Source of the DNA: Tubulanus polymorphus | Lineage: Eukaryota > Nemertea > Palaeonemertea > Tubulaniformes > Tubulanidae | Length of the DNA stretch: 64,000 nucleotides | Assembly: GCF_964204645.1 (NCBI RefSeq) | Contig: NC_134027.1 | Location: 3,336,485 to 3,400,484, forward strand | Reading direction: 5' to 3' | Part shown: piece after piece, positions 14,509 through 26,936 of the stretch | Layout of the letters: each line of letters starts with the position of its first letter | How positions within the stretch are numbered: the first letter of the stretch is position 1 | Position numbers and translations under genes: made by a program | The notes under the pieces: model-generated | The model's database searches: none | Told to the model about the DNA's origin: nothing | What the model saw: the letters and a program-made list of their open reading frames with translations, nothing else

Positions 14509-15703
14509 TCTCAAAAAAGCTGAAAAAAAAGAAAATAAACACGTGTAATTTTTTTCTAATTTTGCCACAATGTAATCATGCGCCCTAAATCATTAATCCT
14601 AAGGTGGCCCCCTTCAGCCTTTCCTTCCGATGCAGCAGCAGATAGTTACAGTTGACCACTTCCCAGCCCTCACTTCTAGTTCTCTCGACATCCAAAAAAT
14701 AGGATTTGACACAATAATAATACAGCATTTCTCTGCGGAGTCAGGCAGGGATCCCGGGACAAACTGCATTTCGATCCATGAAATTATCTTACATCGTAGA
14801 TCTGCAAGCACTTACCGACAATAACCCAGGGTCTAATAGTATTTAAAAACTAAGACAAGTCATCAGAAATGGTTATGAAATCAATCAAGTCAACACAGGG
14901 TCGGGAATAAAGTATAATTGGATTGAATTGAATGCTGTGATGTCGCATTTTAATGATTTTCATCGAGAAATAAAAACATATCCACATGATAAATATGCCT
15001 AGCATTAGAGTTTATATTTGGTAATATTAAGACCGATGTGTAGGTAAGATTTACCTGACTTGAACGGATAAACGGGATAAACTCGAAAAAACAGTAAAAG
15101 AAAACTCTATTTATTTGCTGAAACGTGGATTATTTTATTGAAAGCAAAATTTGAATTGATTATTCTATTTTTTACATGGGCTACGAAACAAATTTATTTT
15201 CTTTTAATATGATATTGACAATTCAATTCAATTCAATTTTGACAAGTTTGACAATTGAATTTCACCCGAGAGAGTAGGGGACATTTTGTACGGCAGTTAG
15301 TATTGAAGGTTGGTTTTAAATTTTTCCAACCCCATTATTCAACATTTACACACAGACCTGCAGACCTGGCCTGCTGGCACAAAAATGGAACTACAATGTA
15401 TATATGTTTGCTTATTTACTCGTTCGCTACTCAAATATTAGTTTGCCTGGCTTGAGAGGAGTCGAGAGCGTACGTAGAGGACTGGATATTATTGTATTGT
15501 GTGACATAGACTGATCACTGAATTCATCTTGATTTTTTAGAAGCAAAAGGCTGCATCAGTCAAGAGACGAAACTAAGGTGTTGCGCGATCCTCAACAGGC
15601 TCTGCTCTGCGACTCTTCACCACAGCCGGCCAATCAGAAATCCTGTTTTATTTTAACTTGGGTTTTCCCATGACATTGAGAGAGACATCCTAGATATTTC
15701 ACT
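14509..15703. other. Divergent intergenic region between NDUFS7 and TMEM203
   Basis: No supported coding exon. It should hold the NDUFS7 untranslated first exon and both promoters. Part of it is a run of CAATT-type simple sequence near 15215-15240. Short open frames here look random. Confidence 0.5.
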
Positions 15704-16114
15704 ATGTTGTTCACATTAAAAGAGTTGGTACGCTGGTTTGGAATGACTGCTCTAGAAATATTCATGCATCTCGTATCCGTATTCATCTTCACTATAGTCG
15801 CCGTTCTGAGGAACGAGGGAGTCATTACGAAAAGCTGGTGGTATGTTTTCATCCCGTTATTCATGTGCGACGGAGCCTGTGCTTATCTTTGTTTTATAAT
15901 ATTTGTGCGGACGTATAGAACGATGCCGCCGATGAGAGGACAAGGTGGAATTCGTTTTCTGTCGTCATTGATATGCATTACACTGACATTTGTATTCAAA
16001 GTTCTGCTGTGTCAGAGATTAACTGGTGAAAATCAACTAACATTTTCTGAAGTGTTGACACCGATATTCATACTGTTGCAGATATTAGTCGTTCACGGTT
16101 GTCGGACAAATTGA
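15704..16114 (+). CDS. TMEM203: Transmembrane protein 203
   Basis: Intronless 136-aa protein starting MLFTLKELVRWFGMTALEIF. It has four hydrophobic segments (about residues 10-35, 43-67, 82-103 and 112-131), the family SWWYVFIPLFMCDG motif, KVLLCQRL and a C-terminal VHGCRTN, matching human TMEM203 (MLFSLREL..., SWWNVFVPFFAADG..., ACRVN) in sequence, length and single-exon form. The vertebrate protein resides in the ER and lysosomal membranes and has been tied to calcium stores and STING signalling. An AATAAA at 16372-16377 serves its 3' end, within 20 bp of the opposing QNG1 stop codon. Confidence 0.96.
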   Translation: MLFTLKELVRWFGMTALEIFMHLVSVFIFTIVAVLRNEGVITKSWWYVFIPLFMCDGACAYLCFIIFVRTYRTMPPMRGQGGIRFLSSLICITLTFVFKVLLCQRLTGENQLTFSEVLTPIFILLQILVVHGCRTN

Positions 16115-16389
16115 ATTGCTTGACAGATATTCTAGATTAAATCTACAATTTTTATCTAAGTAGGTCATGGCAGATATCGACGAAGGGTTGTGCGAATATT
16201 CAGCGGGTTAATGAGCTCTAATATATTTAGAGTTGTACAGTTTTGAATTAAACCAACGGGTTCATTCAACCTATAGACGTATCTGTTCTGTTTGAACTGT
16301 TATTTGAACCAAGTGAGCATTTAAAACTTAATAATGAAATTGTTTTGAACTTGTCTATTTTATTATTTATGAATAAATATCACAAATAT

Positions 16390-18664
16390 CTAATAGTAAA
16401 TACACCTAATCTTATGGTAAGGAATGTGTCTTAGATCATTGCAGTGTTCACGTCTGTAGTCCCAAATATAATGGTCAATCATGACGGCGTTCATTGTTTT
16501 TCCGGGTCGTGCAATTCTCTTCATCTCCTTTGCCAGCAGCTACAAAAGGAAATAAAATGACTGAATTCAACTTGCATTGATGAACACTAGAATTACAAAT
16601 TTCAGATAGATAATTCACCTCGACTGCTTGAATACTGCTACCACGCAATTCTACTTCCAGTTGACTACCACTCACTAAAACCTCATCTGTAATTAGTTTC
16701 AAAGTGGATACAACAGTTCATTAAACACCAGGGCTGGGTTTCATAGTAGTGGAAGAAAAATAGTCCCCAGGAATGTTTTGAAATTCGTCAGTTATAACCA
16801 TGGTTTCTCATTGTAACTATGGTTGTTGTCACCAGAAATCGAGGATTTACCCCTAGGGATAACTTAGATACTCAGTCTATGAAACCGGGCCCAGATCAAT
16901 AAGTATACAGTAATGTCACATAATTTCCTGCTGTTCTTTTTTTTTATGCAAAAAATGTTTTCCACATTTATCGCTTACTTTTCTTCAGTTTATTCATTAA
17001 TTCTTCGGAATATTCCAGAACTTCAAAATAGGCAAGCACTTGAGGGATTCTGAAATATGTACAATATTTTGCTAAATTATACATACGTAGGTCAATGAAC
17101 TTTTAGGCATAAGTACTTTTTGTATAAAGCACTGTAGACCTACAATCATCGCTTAGACCTACCTATAATCAGCAAACATCGTAATGGTGTCAATATCGTG
17201 AAATTTTCCGAGCCCCTCTCCTTCAAAGCATGCCCAGATATCAGCGATGAGTATTTGTGCTCTCTTGTAGAAAGCAACTGAAATATAAATGGTCATAGGC
17301 TGGAAAATGTTGTCTGCCAAAAGACCAGCACTATGAAAATAATATTTTAAGATCTATTTTCATACCTTTATTTCCCTGATACGTCGCTGTATCGTTATAT
17401 GATTGGAACTCACTCGCTACTAATTTCATCAAATCTTGGGCGCTCTGTTCAGCTTTCTTCAGTACATTCACAAAACTACCATCATACTTCTGAAATGTCA
17501 AGCCAAGTGCCGACATAGAGAATTCACTAAATTCATCACCGATTTGAAATTACAATTCATTGTCACATTTTGGAATACCTGAACAAGCTTTTGACCAGCT
17601 TCATGTAGAACCTTTAACCTCTTGTCAAGTAAAGGTATTGAGTAGGGTGAATCAGATCTGAATATATGAGCCAGTTCATTCTCTGTTACTTGACAATAAA
17701 ATTTTGGATCAGTCATCGGAATTCCATCCTAGAAATGAAATTGATGATTCCTATACGAGGATTTACCTGGCTGTTGTATAAAACAAGATATGAAATAACC
17801 AATTCCACTCTTGACAAGATTTTTCAAAGGCTAAAAACAATTGATACCTGGTTTCTGATAAAGTTCATAGTTGACCCGGTTGGCCGCCTATCTACCATGT
17901 ACATTACTATTTTTAAATCATGATCAAGCTAACCATTACAGACCCGGTAGCTATAAAAGCGAACTAATCACAAACTTTATTGCATTTTACAGAATGACCT
18001 GGCCGATAGGAGAAACGAGGTTTCATTTGTCTAGCTTAGAGTAACCAAATTTTGTACTGGATTCTCATTCTACCAAAAATTCCTAATCCCCTCCATTGAA
18101 AATATGCAGCTACAGGTTTTACAAACGGTAAACTCATATACCTAAAACTTACATCTAATGCTCTGTTGATAACGGCACAAAGCGACCAATATCCTGTATA
18201 TCTCTGTCCTTTATATTCGATAACAAATCTTTTACTTTCATCCTCTGACCAAAAATTAAAATTCAATGTATCCACGACAAAAATCCTATAAAACATATAA
18301 GTATATTAATCAAATTAATGTACTCTTTGATGTAAAATGTTCTGCTTGGATCTCGTATACTTGAACTTGTCTCACAGATACACACCAGTCAACACTTGCT
18401 TCATTCATTACTTGTGGATTCAAAACGTGCGATTCTTTCCAAATTTTCATATTGTACCCAGTATCCTTCACCATATCAACCAACTAGAAATTCATTAGAT
18501 TTAACATTAGAAAAATAAGAAGAGGAAATTCCATAAATCAATATGAATATTCAGTTTACCTGTTCAGCTAGCTTTTGAACTCCTTTTTCATTAATTTTCA
18601 CATGCTGACTGTGCTGGGATATAAATTCCCCAGCAGCTCTCGGTAAGAGGAGTTCACCAGACAT
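16390..18664 (-). CDS. QNG1: Queuosine 5'-phosphate N-glycosylase/hydrolase (queuosine salvage, DUF2419)
   Basis: Nine exons: 18560-18664, 18386-18483, 18153-18285, 17579-17728, 17366-17489, 17163-17277, 16979-17049, 16619-16686 and 16390-16539. Joined, they give an unbroken 337-aa protein (human C9orf64/QNG1 is about 341). The enzyme releases queuine from queuosine 5'-monophosphate so that it can be reinserted at the tRNA wobble position. Family signatures: [36 protein letters not shown], the [15 protein letters not shown] stretch near the active site, and the C-terminal [12 protein letters not shown] and [10 protein letters not shown]. The start at 18664 encodes [16 protein letters not shown], like other animal orthologues. 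A minus-strand AATAAA (plus 16358-16363) lies 27 bp past the stop. The 16687-16978 intron contains an inverted-repeat insertion. Confidence 0.95.
16731..16892. repeat. Short TIR element, GGGCYSGGTTTYATAG family, copy 1 (QNG1 intron)
   Basis: The left terminus GGGCTGGGTTTCATAG (16731-16746) pairs with CTATGAAACCGGGCCC (16877-16892) at 14 of 16 positions. The ~162-bp insertion is wholly intronic and has an internal near-palindrome (ATAACCATGG...CCATGGTT-like around 16795-16830). A related element lies at 47783-47892. No transposase is encoded. Confidence 0.7.
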
Positions 18665-19372
18665 TTTCAGAAATTATATACTGAGATTTCAAGCTGTAAT
18701 AACGATGTGATAACCTTCTTGGGTTTGACCTACAAATCATAAGACTGAATACAATATTCGAGTATGTCCATAATGACCCGATCTAAGGGGCTTATCAAAT
18801 GTATTTGCATACTTAAATTTCTCCTTGAAACTTTAAGCCAAAAAGTCTCTCAAGGAGAAACATAGAATAATAATATATGAAAGTAATGAGGCCCTCTTTC
18901 AATGAGCCAAGTTTCAGTTCGGTTATTCTGGTGAAACTTTCTAAATACACATTAATTAGATACACATTGTCCATTATGACAAAACTCAAAGACGCACATT
19001 CATACATACATGAGTCTACGACTGCAGGTCATTGTTATATGGATATATCAATCGAAATATGGAACTTTTAATGTCATGATTATCTACACCAATATTAAAT
19101 CATAATCCGCTTGCACAGATGGGCTCAGTGATACGATTCCAGGCAAGTAAAGTAAGCTTATTAAATTAATACATAAATGTATGCAGTTATTAATACCATA
19201 CATATGTATTTTAGAAATGATTGATAAGAATAGAATTAGTACCAGGTAACCCTGTAATGACGAACGAAAGATTAGACCACTCAAAAACAACTGATTCCTT
19301 GAGCTTGAGTTATGGTTATGTCTCACTCTCATCCCGCCCCCACAGGGGCTTGTCACAATGTGATGGAGGATG

Positions 19373-19427
19373 GATGATACCAGTATCCCTATATAAAAAC
19401 ATTAATAATAGGGATACTGGTATCATC
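19373..19427. repeat. Perfect 20-bp inverted repeat with 15-nt loop
   Basis: Arm 1 at 19373-19392 begins GATGATACCAGTATCCC; arm 2 at 19408-19427 is its exact reverse complement. The 15-base spacer is A/T-rich. It lies directly beside the dispersed element at 19433 and may be another foldback insertion. Confidence 0.85.
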
Positions 19428-19432
19428 AAATT

Positions 19433-19548
19433 TAGTTAGTTACCTAATCGTTGGTGGTAAGCTTTTTATTATCGGATGGGCTTATACCAACATGTGGTTT
19501 GTGAAAATATCCGATCGTGAAACTAAACCACAGACAGGTTACTGACTA
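19433..19548. repeat. Dispersed 115-bp TIR element, copy 1
   Basis: Begins TAGTTAGTTACC and ends GGTTACTGACTA. It is identical to the copy at 34010-34124 apart from one extra G. The flanks show an imperfect 9-bp duplication (catcaaatt on the left, cattaaatt three bases beyond the right end). Non-coding. Confidence 0.85.
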
Positions 19549-20658
19549 CTACATTAAATTGTGATATATGTCATGTGCCCTCCCCATTTTATGGCATTTT
19601 CACAAAACGGCACTTGGTTTCTTTTATTCTGTAACATCACCAACACCGCTGCGTCACGATGTGATGTACAAGAGACCTCGAACTATTGCGGTGTGCAGTA
19701 GTCAGGTAGCTCCTCCGGGAGAGTCAACTTCGTTGGATGAATAAAGTTAATTGAAAGGCTAATTGAAATGGTCCACATGGACGTTCGAATCTCGCGGTAA
19801 GAAATAGGTGGCAATACCACCACATTTACCATAGTTTCTACTGTACGTTATTATATCCAGATTCGATTAATGAATTTTTGTTGCTAATTTCGTGTACCTA
19901 TCTACTCAAATTTGAACATTTTCACTGTATCTTTATCATTAGTTAATTACATTAAAATTTTAAGGTCCTATGAACATTTGAAATGTAAAAATAACTGCCG
20001 TACTATTAAGTATAGGGTATTGTATACAAATTAGTTCAGATTTGTCAATCACTTTTGAAATCGGGATTTCCCTTAAAAAATCTCTGATAATTACCGATCT
20101 GCAGTTGATCATCCGGAAAACAGCACTCGTATTGAATCATCACTCCGTTCTACATCATCACTAACTATTTGTTTAATTGCTAAGTACTGATTTGATCCGT
20201 ATTGTGCGTTGAAATATCCAATGTCGGTTGATTGTTATTGTTTACACCGTTTAATGGCGCCCAAGCACCTTCTTCACAAAGAAAAAATACCATCAGCCTA
20301 TCCGTTTCGATTAAGAGGACTGTTATCGCATAAGAAATTACAGCATCCCAAGAGTTTTTACATGAACAGTCCGTGCTAATAAGTGTGCTGCGTGACAAGT
20401 GAAACAATTTGTTTGCGAATTGTATAAAGAAACGGTCCGGAATTTCTTCGCTTCTCGATCTCCTCGAATCTCGGGAAGAAAATCATCATTGACTTGTTTC
20501 TCTCCGTCCAATTTTTGTTGCATTTCTCATACACTGTATTGTTAATAACATTACAAGTAACATTGAACTATCGAGAGGCAGCTTGTGGCCCGTGTTGCAG
20601 CAAGTAAAAATAGTTAATTAAGTTTAACTAAAATCGAACGTAACGAACATCATTGATC

Positions 20659-22472
20659 ATGAAGCTGTTAGAAAATTCTAAATTTGAGGCAATCAATTCT
20701 GCCTTGTGTATAGAAACTGGAGATTGTAAAATTGAAGGAAGGTAAATATTGAAAAAGTTTCAGTACGTTTTACTAACTAGTATTGGGTTAAACCTAAATC
20801 AAAATTGATTTAATTTTTCAGAATTGAGAGTTATTCGTGTAAGATGGCAGGAAATGATAAACGTCTATTCAAAATGATAAGCTCTGAGGGAGGACATGCT
20901 CCAAATGATCTTCAAGCTCTGTCTCCGCCGGAAAGTGCCATGTCTTTGAGTCCCAACAAGTAAGTTCTTTTAAAACATTTCGATCTTTTACTTTTTAACG
21001 TTTTATTTGTACATGTATTTAGTGGACTTTTGATTAAATTATTCACAGCGTCTTTATGTGGCTATCATACTGATAAGTGTATTGTTAATAAAATATTGGA
21101 TTTATTTTCTAGGTACAGCCGTAGTTTTTCTGATGGTGATAATGAAGGTCATCTGTGTGATACGATCAGTACTAAAACACTGTTCTATCTTGTCTCTACA
21201 CTAAACGCTTCGTTCAACCCTGATTACGATTTCAGTCACGCTAAAAGTGAAGAGTTTTCTAAGGAATCCAGTATTCAGGTATGAAAATGCTCATATTTGA
21301 GGTAACAGACTGATTTTATGTAGTCTTCAGCTATATGTGATTAGAAACTGATTTATTTCCAGTGGTCAATGAATTCCGCAGATAGTCAAATGGCGGCAAC
21401 AGCTGGGGAACAGTATAATGTCTTGCGCTCTCAGATCTGGTCTGTTATTGATGAAGAAATTAGTCTCACTGATTGTGATATCTACAGGTATGATGTTGTA
21501 CATTTTGCTGGTAACTCGCGTGGGACCATCATTACGTCGACGAATTATCCAAATGAAGACTTACACTTAGTTAATGAATTGCAAATAAATCGCATCTAAA
21601 AAAGCGATGACAAGTGACAACTAAGCAAGTTTGGCTGTAGTTATTGATGAAAAAGTGACAGTCCCTTGATGAGTCTAATTCTGAAGCACATATATTGTTA
21701 GTGCATTCTAAGTTGCCTGTAATTATGTTCACTTGTTTGATTAAAGCTATAATCCGGATTTAGCATCTGACCCGTACGGAGAAGAAGGATGTATCTGGTC
21801 TTTCAACTATTTCTTTTATAACAAGAAGATGAAGAGAATTGTGTTTTTCACGTGTCGAGCGACTAGGTAAGATATTGGATGATTATCTCTGCTGTTTGAA
21901 TCCTCGCTATAAGTATATATCTAGCCGCTTTGTTTGATGATTTCCTGGTTGCCGGTGCATGACAAACTCGTGGTTTAAATTTCTAGTGTATCCGCTCCCT
22001 ATGGTGATTCAGGTTTAGGAACTGATCTCAGTTTAGAGGATTCGTTGGATATGGATTATGATGAAGATGACAGGTAAAGTTTAGTTTCTCCTGGGATATA
22101 TCTTATAGGCAGGTTGAACTGGTAAAGGGATTGATATGGGAGTCCATTATCATTTAGGGGTCATTCATTTATTACGTACACATTAGGGGAGGGGGAGGGG
22201 TCAGTGCAATTGCATACTGTAATGCTTAATGTATATGAAAAAATGGCCAATTTTGCGTACAGAGGGGGAGGGGGTTTGAAAAATTCAAATTTTATGCATA
22301 CGTAATAAATGAATGACCCCTTACTGTTCTTAAATTTGAAATAATTTTCAAATGACTAACCAGAAGAAAATGTTTAACCAGAAGAAAAGCTACAAATTGA
22401 AGGGATATTAATGTGATGCTGATTAGAAAAAAATGTTTTTCTATTTTCAGGACAGTCCAATACGCTTATTGA
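20659..22472 (+). CDS. MAF1: MAF1 homologue, repressor of RNA polymerase III
   Basis: Seven exons: 20659-20741, 20822-20959, 21113-21278, 21363-21487, 21747-21866, 21987-22073 and 22451-22472, giving 246 aa. MAF1 binds the Pol III clamp and blocks recruitment to promoters when TOR signalling falls. The start [27 protein letters not shown], the [20 protein letters not shown] core, the DEEI..TDCDIYSYNPD stretch and the [18 protein letters not shown] motif match human MAF1 nearly residue for residue. An SP-rich linker ([12 protein letters not shown]) at residues ~64-75 corresponds to the phosphorylated linker of the family. The C-terminus is acidic and shorter than the human one, ending DEDDRTVQYAY. 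The last intron carries a MITE-like insertion (22157-22320). An AATAAA near 22765 is a likely 3' end. Confidence 0.97.
22157..22320. mobile_element. MITE with 22-bp terminal inverted repeats in MAF1 intron 6
   Basis: The left end GGGGTCATTCATTTATTACG continues to 22178 and is the exact reverse complement of 22299-22320. TTA flanks both ends, giving a 3-bp target duplication of TWA type, which suits PIF/Harbinger transposons. The interior contains two G-rich tracts and no open frame. Family assignment is inferred. Confidence 0.85.
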
Positions 22473-25400
22473 TTGTAACAACATCTATGCAGTTCACATA
22501 TTATGGATTGATAATGAGTCACTATTACTATTAATTAAACCAGGCTTTCATTCTGAGTTCAAAGAATATCTCAGTTTTTCTATTGACAGCTGTTGTACTA
22601 AACTGTATAGAGCCTGGGCCCTGGCACTTACCCTAGCTATTTGATTGATCAGTCTGTTGTGTACATATATTATCAATACATTGTATTTGAATGTTGTTCT
22701 ATTTCCAATTGTTGCTTAGTTATTCACTCAGTCATTCACTGCGACTTCATCTACATCATTTCTTAATAAAGTGCAATATAAAACCCCCCCATGTAAGAAG
22801 TTGCTTTGATTGGGGTTTTTTTGGTGCACTTCTCTTACTGCTGAATTTGGAATGTGATCATTAGGGGATGGTCTAATGTCAAACCACATATGGACTAGTA
22901 TCGGATACATATTATAGTAGTTTGCGGTATTGGTTTATGTGTGTATTACTTGACTTGATTATCTTATTACATGCACAAGCAGCAAAGTTATCATTTAGAC
23001 ATTCCAAACTTAGCTTCATGTAATATCTTTGATCCTAGTATTTTAGCTATTTATTTTAGTTGCGAAAATTGTTATACAGAAATATCTGTAGCTTTTAGAA
23101 TTATAATCTCAACGTAATATAGATACGCATGTATAACTAATTTGCTTATAATGGGTATATACCAGGTATGTGATAGTATTCCGATATTTTCAATATCCAC
23201 TGGTGAATTTGGTGTATCATCAATATTCTAATAACCGAAGGTAGATTTGGAGCTCATTGAACAAATAGTCTCTATATGGCATATTCCATGAAAAAAAATT
23301 ATTAAGCTATGTTTTCTTTATCAAAAAAGTAGCCAGCAGAAATACTTGATTTCGATTGACAAAAACATTACACCATATTATTCATGGTCGATCCATCCTC
23401 ATTACGTAAAGTTTAATTGTTGCGTATTCTTTGCTCCTGCACAGTAGGGGTGTTTGAGAAGAAAAATATTGTGCATTCCCATCGATAACCTAATTAGCTT
23501 CTGTATCTATCACTAGGTGACAGTAGTGTTGTAATCTGTACATATTGTTTTATGTTGCTGTAAAATAGTGTAATTTTTAAATATTAAAGGTTCTTTGTAC
23601 TCGATATTTTGTTCAGTGTTCGTTGATTCTTTGTCCTGCGCATTTCGAAATCTGAAGAAAACCTCGAGAAAGCTGCATCAGAGATGTGCGCATTAATGAG
23701 ACTAAACTATACGATTTAACTGCAAATGGGCTCGGCAGCTAAGTCGGTAGTCTCATGGACATGGGGCTAGGTCGGCCTTGTAAAATCATTTATTGATAAG
23801 GTGCTGCCGCTAGCGGGTTTTCATACACTAATATGAACCGACTGGTAATCAATCACGGACAACTCGATTGCTAGCTTTTCTTTATCAAATGTTTATTAAA
23901 ATATCAATCTAAAAGAAATTGACATTTTCATATCGTACAATTTCTTTGAGGATTTCTTAGCTGTCCTGGGCTTCGTGTTTCTATCGACTGTCTCTTTCCA
24001 ACTTGCGCCTCCATCGAGATATGTGATACAAAACTGCTGGTATTATCTTAGAACATATTCAACTTGTTGTGAGACTGAGGCACAGGGGACGGTGCCCTCA
24101 TGTCTAATGCACCAGCTCTTGAGATTGAATCGGGCAGGCCTACATTTTCCTCTTTAATCCCTCGTCAACGGGTCGGAACTACTTGAGCCTTACTACAACG
24201 GTGAAACCGATCATATCGCGATGTGTTCGCATTTAGACAACTTGAAAAACTCGGAGCCAACAGCAACTAAAACCTACATTATTTACCGATGATTCCCTGT
24301 TCATAACGTTTGAGAGATGTCCTCGTTGATCCCAAACCTGGATTGAAATAATAATATTTGAACAATAAACAGAAGGAGACAAAACGTCTCGAACTGGTGA
24401 CGTATGTAAATAATATCACGATTCATGTGGTGTTTACTTTCACATTTACGATATACAAAACTTTATTAATGGTTCCTTAAAAAACAATGTTTGACCGTGG
24501 GGAAATAATATCCTAGACCCTTCGTCAATAGCGATTCTCGGGTGAATGTGAACACGAGCGAGGTTGCCTCACCGGTCTAAACCACCACAAACCAATGAAT
24601 GAAAACGAGCAAGCAATTCGTACATCATATCGTGGACTCATGGATCATATACGTAGTAAAGAGTTGAACATTTTGAATAAATCTAATAACAAATCTTCTT
24701 TTGAAATTTTGTCCATCCCTGGCAATGTGGAGGTTAAAATCAGCAATCAAAGTTATTTACAAAAGGCCCTTCTTGAGTGGAGAAGTTGGTTGTATTTACG
24801 TCACCGATCTTGAGCGCGTTTCTTTCGACACCGATCTAGAAAAGTGGAAGTTTAGCGTTTTGATTACGGTACACTCATGTATGAATCTTTCTATATTTCT
24901 TCCGGTAATTCATTTTTGTTTAAATTATTGCCTTTTTATTTGTAGAACTGCTGTCAATCTTTGTGGTCAGTTGGGTTCGACATATTTAGTTCTAAAAACA
25001 TCTATTCGGTTTTGAATTTTTCCGATGCAGATCACACAGACCGGCCGCTAACGTCTTTAACTCGGCATTATAATCCATATTGTATAATATAATTATAAAC
25101 CAAATAACAGGTTTATTGTGTATATATTTTGACTGGACGATTGTGAAGTGCGGGACAGGCGGTCCACATGGTAAGCATTGGACTGGAATGATCCCGTCAA
25201 CACAACTATACAATTTGTCCCAGGGTCCCCTGAATACTTCAAAGACAGTTCGCGCCCATCTCAGGTTCTCGTCTGCGGCATGCTTTGACGATTCATAATC
25301 CGTCGATGATTAAACGTTACTAACCGAACGATCGCTGGCGATATTGTTGTCAAATCTGGTCGACTAATTAACTTGCACCCAACTGACCACAGCTTGACCC

Positions 25401-26930
25401 ATTCATAGGGGATTATGTCGAATTTCGGGCGTTTCCTTCAAAATTTGGAATTAATATCAGATATTTGCAATAAGGTCCGGTTCGCATACAAATACAGGAA
25501 ATATCGTTTAACATATGTATCCATCTCATTTACCAATACGAAAAGAAGTCATACACGTAGATCTTAAACTTTGCGAACTTCCTAAAACTGTCTAACAAAT
25601 ATATGATATATATTTGTCTAGACATTTTCTATAAACCAGGGGTTGTAGGTTTATGGCCCAGTGCACCCATTTCATTTAGTTCAAGGTTTGAGTAAATGTG
25701 CAAAAAGTAAAGGTTGAGAAAATGTGCAAAATCAATAGGAAAAGTTGACGAAGAGATTATAATGCATGATTTAATGCATGATTCGCGGTTTCTCTCGTTG
25801 ATATGAAATCAGCGTGATGCAAACCAGTTTTCTGGGAAATGCTTTTTAAAGAAAATGAAATAACAGGCTGGCAACTGAAATGATAAGTTAATTGTGGTTG
25901 GATGCCATTGGTGGTGACAGAATTGAACAATACCCTTTAGGTTATCGGAGAGGAAACTAAACCTTAAGCCCTATTCACGCTTTCGCGTAAAAGCGGAGGT
26001 GCTCTTTTTCGAAGCGACTATAGGCGGGCTCCTAAGGCAAAGCATGCACCCGATAAACTTATTTGGCTTTCGGTTACTTTTCTTTGATTTGAAGCGTCTT
26101 TACAAAGTACTATACCGTCTTGAATGGTAGATCCCGACGTCAAATACAGGTCACAGTGTAGCTCTAACCGTCAGATCGTTGCGGGCGGTCGCACGGAATA
26201 TAACGACAAAACAACTGAACGTGCGGCGTATTAAACATCAAATCTTCGTTATAAGTTGAAATCGCATCATTTATACATAAATGAACTGCACGTTAGGTAT
26301 GTATTAAAAACTTCTTGCAACTTTTGTTATTGGCACTCTCGAATTTGACAATATTTTCGTATTGTGCACCGTTTTTGATTTACAATTCTTTACGTACATT
26401 TTTAAACATCTTCGATATTTGATGAAAATAGATTATATAGACCAAACATATAGATTCATAGACTAATACTCCCAAACGTGTCTCAGTTTTTTTTCTCAAA
26501 ATATGTGTTTCTGAAGGGAAGTCTATGAAAATTCGATTCCTTTCCATTGGGTAGGCCCTATATTGTTTGTAAGTGTAGCCTGCGTTTGCAAAGAAATTAA
26601 CTTATTAATGGAAAATCAGGTATCGCTGTTAAGTCGGCGTTTTGCGGGCTGGTCATGGCCCGTGTTTATTATTCTATAAGCTAACAGTGACCAGGGCGGT
26701 GACACTGCCTTATATGGACGACGCGGACAGTAGTCAAAATATTCAAATAGTGACCTCATGCACATTGTGTATACCGCAGGAGTGACGAATGAAAATCTTT
26801 ATAATTATTTCAACCGCATGGTTTTATTTAATATGTTCGTTTGTCATGGCGTTTCACGGTTGTTTCTTAATAGCGTTTATATAAAAATGAAACATAATGT
26901 AGTTATGTGTATCGATGAACTATAAACAAC

Positions 26931-26936
26931 ATGGCG
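26931..26936 (+). other. Candidate six-base first coding exon (ATGGCG before a GTAAGT donor)
   Basis: AAC-ATGGCG in a good initiation context is followed at once by GTAAGT. Spliced to the acceptor at 29040, it would join in phase 0 to the frame that reads IASNKMKQIEV, extending the orphan protein by seven residues. This rests only on splice-site and frame compatibility. Confidence 0.25.

Larger units (their letters stand above)
18665..20658. other. Divergent intergenic region between QNG1 and MAF1
   Basis: No coding exon recognised. It contains a 20-bp perfect inverted repeat (19373-19427) and a 116-bp dispersed element (19433-19548) six bases apart. The MAF1 promoter and 5' UTR should lie in the last few hundred bases, where CpGs become more frequent (about 20400-20480). 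Confidence 0.5.

Noticed and set aside
19690-19800. tRNA-like segment with a B-box-like GTTCGAATC
   Set aside because: No proper A-box or foldable acceptor stem with the 3' end; at most a decayed tRNA-derived SINE.
23725-23790. A-box-like sequence (AGCTAAGTCGGTAG) suggesting a tRNA
   Set aside because: No B-box downstream at tRNA spacing and no acceptor-stem complement.
24595-25015. Overlapping open frames of 72 and 104 codons in the MAF1-orphan interval
   Set aside because: No recognisable motif, no convincing splice sites linking them, different frames and composition like random AT-rich DNA.
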